A stretch of DNA of 64,000 nucleotides from Colletes latitarsis (Eukaryota > Arthropoda > Insecta > Hymenoptera > Colletidae). Numbering within the stretch: the stretch's first letter is position 1; each line of letters opens with the position of its first letter. The notes beneath the pieces were generated by a model. The model worked only from the letters and a program-made list of their open reading frames with translations. It had not been told where the DNA came from and did not search any database. Both the position numbers and the translations under genes were made by a program. The DNA is taken from the NCBI RefSeq assembly GCF_051014445.1, contig NW_027488366.1, forward strand, positions 28,290,001 to 28,354,000, written 5' to 3'. This document shows positions 35,069-43,287 of this stretch, piece by piece.

Positions 35069-37998
35069 GGTCACGTAGTAATGTGGTACCGCACTGAAAC
35101 AGTCGATTAAACCTGGTTTCGGTCAATATTTTAGAGGATAACGCAAGTTAGGTCTGGGATAGGTCTGGGATTTGACCTCATCAGACTCATACTTTCGCAC
35201 ACTTCACATACTCCTTGAACAGATCCTGGGTTATTTTCTGGTTGGGATCACATAGTAATGTGGTACCACACTGAAACAGTCGATTAAACCAGGTTTCGAT
35301 CAATATTTTAGAGGATAACGCATCTTAGGTCTAGGTTAGGCCTGGGATTTTCACTCATCAGACTCATACTTTCGCATTCTTCACATACTTGTTGAACTGA
35401 TCCTGGGTTTTTTCTGGTTTGGATCACGTAGTAATGTGGTACCGCACTGAAACAGTCGATTAAACCTGGTTTCGATCAATATTTTAGAGGATAACGCAAG
35501 TTAGGTCTGGGATAGGTCTGGGATTTGACCTCATCAGACTCATTCTTTCGCACACTTCACATACTCCTTGAACAGATCCAGGGTTATTTTCTGGTTGGGA
35601 TCACATAGTAATGTGGTACCACACTGAAACAGTCGATTAAACCTGGTTTCGATCAATATTTTTGAGGATAACCCAAGTTAGGTCTGGGATAGGTCTGGGA
35701 TTTTCACTCATCAGACTCTTACTTTCGCACACTTCACATACTCCTTGAACAGATCCTGGGTTATTTTCTGGTTTGGATCACGTAGTAATGTGGGACCACA
35801 CTGAAACATTCAATGAAACCTGGTCTGGATAAATATTTTAGAGGATAACGCATCTTAGCTCTGGGTTAGGTCTAAGATTTGCCATCATCAGGCACACAGT
35901 TTAGCGTTTTTCACATACTTGCTGAACAGATCCTGGGTTTTTTCTGGTTTGGATCACGAAGTGGTGTGGTACCACACTGAAACAGTCCATTAAACCAGGT
36001 TTCGATCAATATTTTAGAGGAGAACGCATGTTAGGTCTAGGTTAGGCCTGGGATTTTCACTCATCAGACTCATACTTTCGCATTCTTCACATACTTGTTG
36101 AACTGATCCTGGGTTTTTTCTGGTTTGGATCACGTAGTAATGTGGTACCGCACTGAAACATTCAATTAAACCTTGTCTGGATAAATATTTTAGAGGATAA
36201 CGCATCTTAGCTCTGGGTTAGGTCTAAGATTTGCCATCATCAGGCACACAGTTTAGCGTTTTTCACATACTTGCTGAACAGATCCTGGGTTTTTTCTGGT
36301 TTGGATCACGAAGTAGTGCGGTGCCACACTGAAACAGTCCATTAAACCTGGTTTCGCTCAATATTTTAGAGGATAACGCATGTTAGGTCTAGGTTAGGTC
36401 TGGGATTTGCTCTCATCAGGCTCATTCTTTCGCATATTTCTCATACTTGATGGCTAGATCCTGGGCTTTTTCTGGATTGCAAGACGTAGTAATGTAGTAC
36501 CACACTGAAACAGTCAATGAAACCTGGTTTCCATCAATATTTTAGAGGACAACGCAAGTTAGGTCTAGGTAAGGCCTGAGATTTTCACTGATCAGACTCA
36601 TACTTTCGCATTCTTCGCATACTTGTTGAACGGATCCTGGGTTTTTTCTGGTTTGGATCACGTAGTAATGTGGGACCACACTGAAACATTCAATTAAACC
36701 TGGTCTGGATAAATATTTTAGAGGATAACGCATCTTAGCTCTGGGTTAGGTCTAAGATTTGCCATCATCAGGCACACAGTTTAGCGTTTTTCACATACTT
36801 GCTGAACAGATCCTGGGTTTTTTCTGGTTTGGATCACGAAGTATTGCGGTGCCACACTGAAACAGTCCATTAAACCTGGTTTCGCTCAATATTTTAGAGG
36901 ATAACGCATGTTAGGTCTAGGTTAGGTCTGGGATTTGCTCTCATCAGGCTCATTCTTTCGCATATTTCTCATACTTGATGGCTAGATCCTGGGCTTTTTC
37001 TGGATTGCAAGACGTAGTAATGTAGTACCACACTGAAACAGTCAATGAAACCTGGTTTCCATCAATATTTTAGAGGACAACGCAAGTTAGGTCTAGGTAA
37101 GGCCTGAGATTTTCACTGATCAGACTCATACTTTCGCATTCTTCGCATACTTGTTGAACGGATCCTGGGTTTTTTCTGGTTTGGATCACGTAGTAATGTG
37201 GGACCACACTGAAACAGTCCATTAAACCTGGTTTCGCTCAATATTTTAGAGGATAACGCTTGTAAGGTCTAGGTTAGGTCTGGGATTTGCTCTCATCAGG
37301 CTCGCAGTTTAGCGTTTTTGACATACTTGTTGAACAGATCCTGGGTTTTTTCTAGTTTGGATCACGAAGTAGTGTGGTACCACACTGAAACAGTCTATTA
37401 AACCTGGTTTCGCTCAATATTTTAGAGGATAACGCATGTAAGGTCTAGGTTAGGTTTAGGATTTGCTCTCATCAGGCTCATTCTTTCGCATATTTCTCAT
37501 ACTTCGTGGCTAGATCCTAGGCTATTTCTGGATTGGATCACGTAGTAAAGTGGTACCACACTGAAACATTCAATGAAACCTGGTCTGGATAAATATTTTA
37601 GAGGTTAACGCATCTTAGGTCTGGGTTAGGTCTAAGATTTGCCCTCATCAGGCTCACAGTTTAGCGTTCTTCACATACTTGTTGAACAGATCCTGGGTTT
37701 TTTCTGGTTTGGATCACATAGTAATGTGGTACCACACTGAAACGGTCAATTAAACCTGGTTTTGATCAATATTTTAGAGGATAACGCAAGTTAGGTCTGG
37801 GATAGGTCTAGGATTTGACCTCATCAGACTCATACTTTCGCACACTTCACATACTCCTTGACCAGATCCTGGGTTATTTTCTGGTTTGGATCACATAGTA
37901 ATGTGGTACCACACTGAAACAGTCGATTAAACCAGGTTTCGATCAATATTTTAGAGGAGAACGCATGTTAGGTCTAGGTTAGGTCTGGGATTTTCACT
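35069..37998. repeat. 19-monomer tandem unit, copy 2 (3,349-bp period)
   Basis: Second copy of 31720-34649. The LTR retrotransposon interrupts it at its right edge, and similarity with copy 1 resumes across the insertion for roughly a monomer from 43284. Confidence 0.85.
37995..37998. repeat. Left target-site duplication of the LTR element
   Basis: CACT before the 5' LTR is repeated at 43284-43287. It lies at monomer positions of about 104-107, in the TTTTCACTCATCAG variant. A 4-bp duplication is normal for many Ty3/gypsy elements. Confidence 0.88.
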
Positions 37999-38367
37999 TG
38001 TAGCGTCCGGTCGTACGCACTAGGGAAAGTTTTTCTTTCGTGCAAACGGCCCACGTAATTTACGACTCTTGTTCATCGAAGCTGTTTTTGAGGAAGATAT
38101 TTTCCAGACTCGCGTAGCGAATGTATTCAGTAAATTCCTTTTTCTAAGTCCCTCAACAGCAAATAAAGACCGTCGTAAATTAGGGATTTCCGGAGGACAC
38201 TCGACGCGTTCCCATCGGAGTTTCGCCATGTGGGCCCAGCGCGGGTGGCCCGAAGGAAATCTTGCAGTGAGGGCGCAACGTTGTCCCCCTCGATCACCAC
38301 GCCGTTTCGAAAACAAGCACGCTGTGGGCGTAAGAAATAGGCGGTGATTTGGGGAAAATAAACGGCA

Positions 38368-38406
38368 CTGATTGGAAAGGCCCAACGCGTGGGGTTAACC
38401 AATCAG
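38368..38406 (+). promoter_or_regulatory. Facing CCAAT-type boxes in the LTR
   Basis: CTGATTGG at 38368-38375 and CCAATCAG at 38399-38406 are exact reverse complements, so the LTR carries a CCAAT box in each orientation 23 bp apart. They recur in the 3' LTR at 43083-43090 and 43114-43121. A promoter role is inferred. No clear TATA box was seen. Confidence 0.45.
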
Positions 38407-38511
38407 GGTTGTTTAACAATTTTACCAGTGCGAACGTGGGGTTGACACGGAGGAAAAAGCGACGAAACGACACTTGGTTTGACGCGCTCCAACGAGTAAG
38501 GTACTTCGAAA

Positions 38512-38517
38512 AATAAA
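38512..38517 (+). terminator. Polyadenylation signal in the 5' LTR
   Basis: AATAAA 51 bp before the LTR end, the usual place for the R-region signal. The functional copy is the one in the 3' LTR (43227-43232). Other AATAAA matches occur at 38162 and near 38356, so the choice is not certain. Confidence 0.55.
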
Positions 38518-38569
38518 GAACTTTTGTCACCCCAACAGTGTTCCTACATTAATTAAACCTACCCCACAT

Positions 38570-38587
38570 TGGTGACCCCGACGTGAT
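38570..38587 (+). promoter_or_regulatory. Primer binding site for tRNA-Trp
   Basis: TGGTGACCCCGACGTGAT starts two bases after the 5' LTR. It is complementary to the 3' 18 bases of animal tRNA-Trp, ending in CCA; the same site is used by some avian retroviruses. It primes minus-strand DNA synthesis. All 18 positions match the tRNA as I remember it. Confidence 0.92.
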
Positions 38588-38646
38588 CGAGTGTAGGAAG
38601 TGACAATTGTGTTATTTAAGTGCTCGTAATTTCCTGCGAAGAGACA

Positions 38647-39492
38647 ATGCAGTCGGCCAATTCCGAACCAAGTGCCGCGGTTAGGGGTAGTGCCGCGAGC
38701 CTGGGCAGCGTCGCGACGCCCGAAGTAGAGCGTGTCGGGATAAAAGTGCCCCCGTTTTGGCCGGAGCAGCCCGAAATCTGGTTTTGCCAGGTGGAGGGTC
38801 AATTCGTGTTAAGTGGTATAACGGCTGACTCCACGAAATTTTATTATGTGATGTCACACCTTGATCCAAAGTACGCGGTGGAGGTCAAGGACGTACTCGA
38901 GTACCCGCCAGCCACTGACAAGTACGAGACCCTGAAAAGGGAGTTGATCCAGAGGCTGTCTTCTTCACAAACGCAGCGGATTCGGCAGTTGCTAGAGAAG
39001 GAAGATATGGGGGACCGGACACCGTCTCAGTTCCTGCGACATATGCAGGGTCTCGCTGGTAAAACCGTGTCGGAGGACTTCCTAAGGACGCTTTGGGCCA
39101 GCCGATTACCGCCGATGACGAGGGCCATTGTAAGTGCACAGGCCGACTTACCGCTGGGAAAACTGGCGGAAATCGCCGACCAGATTCACGAGGGGACGAA
39201 CCAGCCACAGATAGCCGCCGTAGCGGCAGCCCAGGTAGGTTCGACCCATGACGGCGTGATGGAGAGATTGGTGCGACGGTTGGAGGCGATGGAGCTCCGG
39301 ATGAACGAATTTAGCCGATCGCGAGCTCCACGCAGCACATCACGGAACCGCCGCAGATCCAGGTCGCGAAGAAGGAGTAAGTCACCCCAACAAATGGAGC
39401 ATTGTTGGTATCACCGGACGTTCGGGGACAGGTCGACGAAGTGCCGACAACCATGTACCTACGGGTCGGGAAACTCGACCACCCAGCACTGA
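38647..39492 (+). CDS. Gag protein of the Ty3/gypsy element
   Basis: 281 aa counted from the ATG at 38647 (A at -3); the open frame reaches 38620 only through a GTG. It is the structural protein of the virus-like particle. The capsid-like region spans about residues 30-190 (PPFWPEQPEIWFCQVEGQF resembles the retrotransposon Gag start). A serine/arginine-rich basic stretch at about 222-247 fits RNA binding. A finger follows with Cys253, His256, Cys266 and Cys270 (C-X2-H-X9-C-X3-C). The last codons overlap the pol frame, and the stop TGA (39490-39492) lies inside a predicted pseudoknot stem. No breaks are seen. Confidence 0.9.
   Translation: MQSANSEPSAAVRGSAASLGSVATPEVERVGIKVPPFWPEQPEIWFCQVEGQFVLSGITADSTKFYYVMSHLDPKYAVEVKDVLEYPPATDKYETLKRELIQRLSSSQTQRIRQLLEKEDMGDRTPSQFLRHMQGLAGKTVSEDFLRTLWASRLPPMTRAIVSAQADLPLGKLAEIADQIHEGTNQPQIAAVAAAQVGSTHDGVMERLVRRLEAMELRMNEFSRSRAPRSTSRNRRRSRSRRRSKSPQQMEHCWYHRTFGDRSTKCRQPCTYGSGNSTTQH
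39468..39474 (+). promoter_or_regulatory. -1 ribosomal frameshift site GGGAAAC
   Basis: In the gag frame this reads as G GGA AAC, a canonical X-XXY-YYZ slippery heptamer, 16 bases before the gag stop. A -1 slip here enters the pol frame directly. Pol has no in-frame ATG before its protease domain except one at 39453, and the pol frame opens only at 39381 after a TAA, so frameshifting is the natural way to make Gag-Pol. GGGAAAC is a slippery site used by some retroviruses. Confidence 0.85.
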
Positions 39493-42400
39493 ACGCGGCA
39501 ATCAGTGATGGACCACGGACCTGCCGCCTTTTCGTCCTCGACCGGACACAGAACGAGGAGTACTTGGTTGATACGGGGTCGGACCTGTGCGTGTATCCAC
39601 GCGCATTCACCAAGGGTCCGCTCCCCAAAACCAAGTACGAGCTGTTTGCCGCCAACGGGTCGATTATCCCGACGTACGGGTTGAAGCCGGCAAACCTCGA
39701 CCTGGGACTCCGGCGCGCCTTTGTCTGGAGGTTCATCGTGGCCGACGTCTCGAAGCCGATCATCGGCGCCGATTTCCTGGCGCATTTCGGCCTCCTGGTG
39801 GATCTACAGGGAAAACAGCTCCTCGACCGGAAGACAACTTTGGCCACGACGGGAAGGGTTGCCGCCGTCGACGTACCGTCGGTCAAGGCCATCGTCGGGG
39901 ACTCGCCATACGAGGAACTACTGGCGGGATTTCCAGCCTTGCTGCGCCCAACCGTGCACCATGAACGGCAGGTAAGACATAACGTCGTCCATCACATAAA
40001 CACGACCCCTGGACCTCCGGTATTTTGCAAACCGCGCCGGCTATCGCCGGAGTTGTTTAAAACAGCCAAAGCGGAATTTGAGGATCTATTAAATCTCGGT
40101 CACATTCGTCCTTCTAAGAGCCAGTGGGCTTCGGCCCTCCATATGGTTGCTAAGAATGATAACGGATGGAGACCCTGTGGAGATTATAGATCACTTAATG
40201 CCCGCACAGTCCCAGACCGTTACCCGATTCCGCATATCGAAGATTTTTCGAGGATGTTATCCGGGAAGACAGTCTTTTCGACAATAGATCTGGTACGGGC
40301 ATACCACCAGATCCCGGTCCACCCGGACGACATCCCGAAAACCGCGATAACGACGCCGTTCGGGTTATTCGAGTATTTAGTCATGCCTTTTGGATTGAGA
40401 AATGCCGCGCAGACGTTCCAGCGATTTATTGATACCATCGTTAGGGGACTCGATTTCTGCTACGCGTATCTCGACGATATTTTAGTAGCGTCGGATAGTG
40501 AGTCGGAGCATCGAGATCATCTGCGCGCACTTTTCTCACGTCTCGAAGAGTACGGCATAATAGTCAACCCGAACAAGTGCGTGTTTGCGAAGTCGCAGGT
40601 AAAATTCCTAGGTTATACGGTCAGCGCCGAGGGTACAAGGCCATTAGCCGAGAAAGTGAAGGCAGTAGAGGAATACCCAAAACCAGTGACAATTAAACAA
40701 TTGCGCGGGTTCTTGGGTATGGTTAACTTCTACCGTAGATTTATACCCGGCGCCGCCGTATTGCAGGCCCCGCTCAATCAACTGCTGCGAGGACGCAGGT
40801 TGAAAAGCACCACTCCCGTCCAATGGACGAGCGAAGCGGAGTCTGCACTAGGAAGTCTTAAGACTGCATTGGTGAACGCGACATTGTTGGCTCATCCGTC
40901 GAACAATTCGCGACTTGCAATCATGGTGGATGCATCAAATTACGCATTAGGCGCGACGTTACAGCAACGACAAAGCGGTTCGTGGCAACCGTTAGCTTTT
41001 TGCACGAAAGCTTTGTCGCCCGCGCAGCAGAAATATAGCGCGTACGATCGCGAATTACTAGCCGCTTATACCGCGGTAAAGCACTTCCGCCATGCAATTG
41101 AGGGTCGCGAATTTACGATTTACACCGATCATAAGCCAATAGTGTTCGCGTTCAAGCAAAAACCAGAGAAGTGTACGCCGAGACAATTCCGATATCTTGA
41201 TCTCATCGGGCAATTCACAACGGACATACAACACGTTAGCGGAAAAGACAATGAGGTCGCAGACGCGCTCTCGAGAATTGAAGCAGTAGCCGCACCGCTG
41301 AGTTACGCAGAGCTTGCGGACGCGCAAGAGCGGGATGCGGAGCTTCAGCGTTTTCTTGAGACGTCTGACACCTCATTGGAATTGAAACGAATACGCATAA
41401 ATATAAACGACGCACCCGTTTACTGCGACGTTTCAACCGGAAGCGTGCGCCCGTTCGTGACTCTACTTTTCCGACGCCAAGTGTTCAACCTGATACACGG
41501 GCTGTCGCACCCAGGTGCGAAGGCGACAGTTCGTTTATTGAAGGAACGATTCGTTTGGCCGTTGATGGAGAGAGATTGCCGAGAGTGGTGTCGTAATTGT
41601 CTCGAGTGTCAACGGGCAAAAGTTAGCCGACACGTCTCGAGCGAGGTAGGAACCTTCACGCCGCCGTCGAGCAGGTTTGAGCACGTGCACCTCGACCTAG
41701 TAGGGCCACTACCGGTGTCGAGGGGCAATAAATACTGCCTTACCTGCGTCGATCGGTTTACGCGATGGCCTGAAGCCTTCCCGCTCGAGAATATCGAGGC
41801 CGAGACTGTCGCGCGAACCTTCGTTTCGGGGTGGGTCGCGCGATTTGGGACACCGGCAAGGGTCACAACTGACCGAGGCCGTCAATTTGAGTCCCACCTG
41901 TTCAAGCAGGTAAACGCGTTGCTCGGTAGCACGCATCTAAAAACTACGGCTTACCACCCCGCAGCGAATGGGTTAGTGGAACGGTTCCACCGGCAGTTAA
42001 AGGCCGCGATAAAGTGTCGCGCCGACGAGCGATGGACGGATGCCTTACCTGCCGTTTTATTAGGTATTCGCGCCGCGTATCGAGACGACCTTAAGTCGTC
42101 TACCGCAGAATTGGTATACGGAGAAAATATTCGCCTCCCGGCGGAAATGTTTCGCGACGAGCCGGTCCGCGAATCGGACCCAGCAACGCTTGTGCGGCAG
42201 CTCCGCGAACACTTCAGGGGGATACGACCGGCGAATGGTACCCGTCATGGAAATAAAAAAACGTTCGTTTTCAAGAATTTGGCGACCACGTCGCACGTTT
42301 TTATAAGGACGGACGCAGTACGTGGTCCATTAGAAAATCCGTACGACGGGCCATTCCCAGTCGTATCCCGAAACGAAAAATATTTCGTAGTGCGGGTTAG

Positions 42401-42602
42401 GGGCAAAGAGACGACAGTCTCGATTGACCGGCTCAAACCCGCCTACATTTTAGATCAAAGTGCAGGTAACGAACAGGTGCGCGCCGATCCAGCACCAGTA
42501 GATAGCAATAGGCCTTGCACTCCACCAACCTGTGCGGAAGAACCCCTACGTACTCGCTCAGGTAGACGGGTACGTTTTCCCGATCGTCTGCAGGTTGGGT
42601 AG
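39474..42602 (+). CDS. Pol polyprotein: protease, RT, RNase H, integrase
   Basis: 1,042 aa counted from the first codon read after the -1 shift; the open frame itself begins at 39381. Aspartic protease: DTGSD at 33-37. Reverse transcriptase: catalytic Asp272 (STIDLVRAY) and YLDD at 332-335. RNase H: Asp486, Glu527, Asp552 and Asp597 (VADALSR). Integrase: zinc site His675/His679 with Cys709/Cys712, then Asp741-X58-Asp800-X35-Glu836, and a GPY/F-type module near 956-961 (NPYDGPF). No chromodomain was recognised. All catalytic residues are present and the frame has no stop. It ends 111 bp before the 3' LTR, with no room for an env gene. Confidence 0.95.
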   Translation, partial: LDHPALNAAISDGPRTCRLFVLDRTQNEEYLVDTGSDLCVYPRAFTKGPLPKTKYELFAANGSIIPTYGLKPANLDLGLRRAFVWRFIVADVSKPIIGADFLAHFGLLVDLQGKQLLDRKTTLATTGRVAAVDVPSVKAIVGDSPYEELLAGFPALLRPTVHHERQVRHNVVHHINTTPGPPVFCKPRRLSPELFKTAKAEFEDLLNLGHIRPSKSQWASALHMVAKNDNGWRPCGDYRSLNARTVPDRYPIPHIEDFSRMLSGKTVFSTIDLVRAYHQIPVHPDDIPKTAITTPFGLFEYLVMPFGLRNAAQTFQRFIDTIVRGLDFCYAYLDDILVASDSESEHRDHLRALFSRLEEYGIIVNPNKCVFAKSQVKFLGYTVSAEGTRPLAEKVKAVEEYPKPVTIKQLRGFLGMVNFYRRFIPGAAVLQAPLNQLLRGRRLKSTTPVQWTSEAESALGSLKTALVNATLLAHPSNNSRLAIMVDASNYALGATLQQRQSGSWQPLAFCTKALSPAQQKYSAYDRELLAAYTAVKHFRHAIEGREFTIYTDHKPIVFAFKQKPEKCTPRQFRYLDLIGQFTTDIQHVSGKDNEVADALSRIEAVAAPLSYAELADAQERDAELQRFLETSDTSLELKRIRININDAPVYCDVSTGSVRPFVTLLFRRQVFNLIHGLSHPGAKATVRLLKERFVWPLMERDCREWCRNCLECQRAKVSRHVSSEVGTFTPPSSRFEHVHLDLVGPLPVSRGNKYCLTCVDRFTRWPEAFPLENIEAETVARTFVSGWVARFGTPARVTTDRGRQFESHLFKQVNALLGSTHLKTTAYHPAANGLVERFHRQLKAAIKCRADERWTDALPAVLLGIRAAYRDDLKSSTAELVYGENIRLPAEMFRDEPVRESDPATLVRQLREHFRGIRPANGTRHGNKKTFVFKNLATTSHVFIRTDAVRGPLENPYDGPFPVVSRNEKYFVVRVRGKETTVSIDRLKPAYILDQSAGNEQVRADPAPVDSNRPCTPPTCAEEPLRTRSGRRVRFPDRLQVG
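39487..39527 (+). other. Predicted H-type pseudoknot after the slippery site
   Basis: Stem 1 pairs CACTGA (39487-39492) with TCAGTG (39502-39507). The loop contains GCGGCA (39495-39500), which pairs with TGCCGC (39522-39527) as stem 2. Both stems are 6 bp and perfect; linkers are 2, 1 and 14 nt. The spacer from the heptamer is 12 nt, longer than the usual 5-9 nt, which is the main reason for caution. Confidence 0.6.
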
Positions 42603-42703
42603 AAATGTATATATTGTGCAATAATTAGGTTATCTTTGTATATAGTAGATTTAAGCACTGTAAATAGTTAGAAATAGATTAATAAGGTAACGTTTGCACT
42701 GGT
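42603..42703 (+). other. Spacer between pol and the polypurine tract
   Basis: About 100 bp, AT-rich, starting right after the pol TAG. No open frame of note, no splice acceptor pattern I could support, and no env remnant. Confidence 0.7.
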
Positions 42704-42713
42704 AAGGGGGTAA
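42704..42713 (+). promoter_or_regulatory. Polypurine tract
   Basis: AAGGGGGTAA (within GGTAAGGGGGTAA) abuts the 3' LTR TGTAGCG. It is purine-rich apart from one T and is in the right place to prime plus-strand DNA synthesis. Confidence 0.75.
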
Positions 42714-43283
42714 TGTAGCGTCCGGTCGTACGCACAAGGGAAAGTTTTTCTTTCGTGCAAACGGCCCACGTAATTTACGACTCTTGTTCATCGAAGCTGT
42801 TTTTGAGGAAGATATTTTCCAGACTCGCGTAGCGAATGTATTCAGTAAATTCCTTTTTCTAAGTCCCTCAACAGCAAATAAAGACCGTCGTAAATTAGGG
42901 ATTTCCGGAGGACACTCGACGCGTTCCCATCGGAGTTTCGCCAAGTGGGCCCAGCGCGGGTGGCCCGAAGGAAATCTTGCAGTGAGGGCGCAACGTTGTC
43001 CCCCTCGATCACCACGCCGTTTCGAAAACAAGCACGCTGTGGGCGTAAGAAATAGGCGGTGATTTGGGGAAAATAAACGGCACTGATTGGAAAGGCCCAA
43101 CGCGTGGGGTTAACCAATCAGGGTTGTTTAACAATTTTACCAGTGCGAACGTGGGGTTGACACGGAGGAGAAAGCGACGAAACGACACTTGGTTTGACGC
43201 GCTCCAACGAGTAAGGTACTTCGAAAAATAAAGAACTTTTGTCACCCCAACAGTGTTCCTACATTAATTAAACCTACCCCACA
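42714..43283 (+). repeat. 3' LTR of the Ty3/gypsy element
   Basis: 570 bp, the same length as the 5' LTR, with three differences noted there. It ends CCTACCCCACA directly against the right CACT duplication. Confidence 0.95.
43227..43232 (+). terminator. Polyadenylation signal in the 3' LTR
   Basis: AATAAA in the same context as 38512-38517. It is the likely 3'-end signal of the element's transcript. Confidence 0.55.
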
Positions 43284-43287
43284 CACT
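43284..43287. repeat. Right target-site duplication of the LTR element
   Basis: CACT immediately after the 3' LTR, matching 37995-37998. Confidence 0.88.

Larger units (their letters stand above)
20941..37998. repeat. 176/177-bp satellite array, segment B1
   Basis: About 97 monomers. From about 21.12 kb a class with one extra base (GGGTTATTTTCTGG instead of GGGTTTTTTCTGG) appears. By 37892 the register has drifted by +28 bases, so many monomers here are 177 bp. Frequent variants include the CACACTTCACATACTCC and GTGGTACCGCAC types. Large duplications at 6,172 and 3,349 bp spacing are described separately. No gene is seen. Confidence 0.95.
37999..38568 (+). repeat. 5' LTR of the Ty3/gypsy element
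   Basis: 570 bp, beginning TGTAGCG and ending CCCACA (TG...CA ends). It differs from the 3' LTR at three positions that I found: 38021 (T versus A at 42736), 38229 (T versus A at 42944) and 38455 (A versus G at 43170). That is about 0.5% divergence, so the insertion is young. It should hold the promoter, the transcription start and a poly(A) signal. Short open frames inside it have no recognisable product. Confidence 0.95.
37999..43283 (+). mobile_element. Full-length Ty3/gypsy LTR retrotransposon, CsRn1-like
   Basis: 5,285 bp: 570-bp LTR, tRNA-Trp primer site, 59-bp leader, gag, pol in the -1 frame (protease, RT, RNase H, integrase), polypurine tract and 570-bp LTR. There is no env. Pol order PR-RT-RH-IN marks Ty3/gypsy. 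The tRNA-Trp primer site together with a Gag C-X2-H-X9-C-X3-C finger are hallmarks of the CsRn1 lineage (known from trematodes and insects). Assignment to that lineage is from these two traits, not from a phylogeny. Both reading frames are unbroken, the LTRs are nearly identical and the target duplication is perfect, so it may be active. Confidence 0.95.

Noticed and set aside
38020..38385. Open frames of 90-120 residues inside the LTRs on both strands
   Set aside because: They appear in both LTRs only because the LTRs are identical. No domain, and they overlap on opposite strands.
39402..39473. Independent start of pol at 39402
   Set aside because: That codon is TTG. The frame is open from 39381, but the slippery site at 39468 explains entry better.
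42603..42713. Possible env gene after pol
   Set aside because: Only 111 bp remain before the 3' LTR and there is no open frame.
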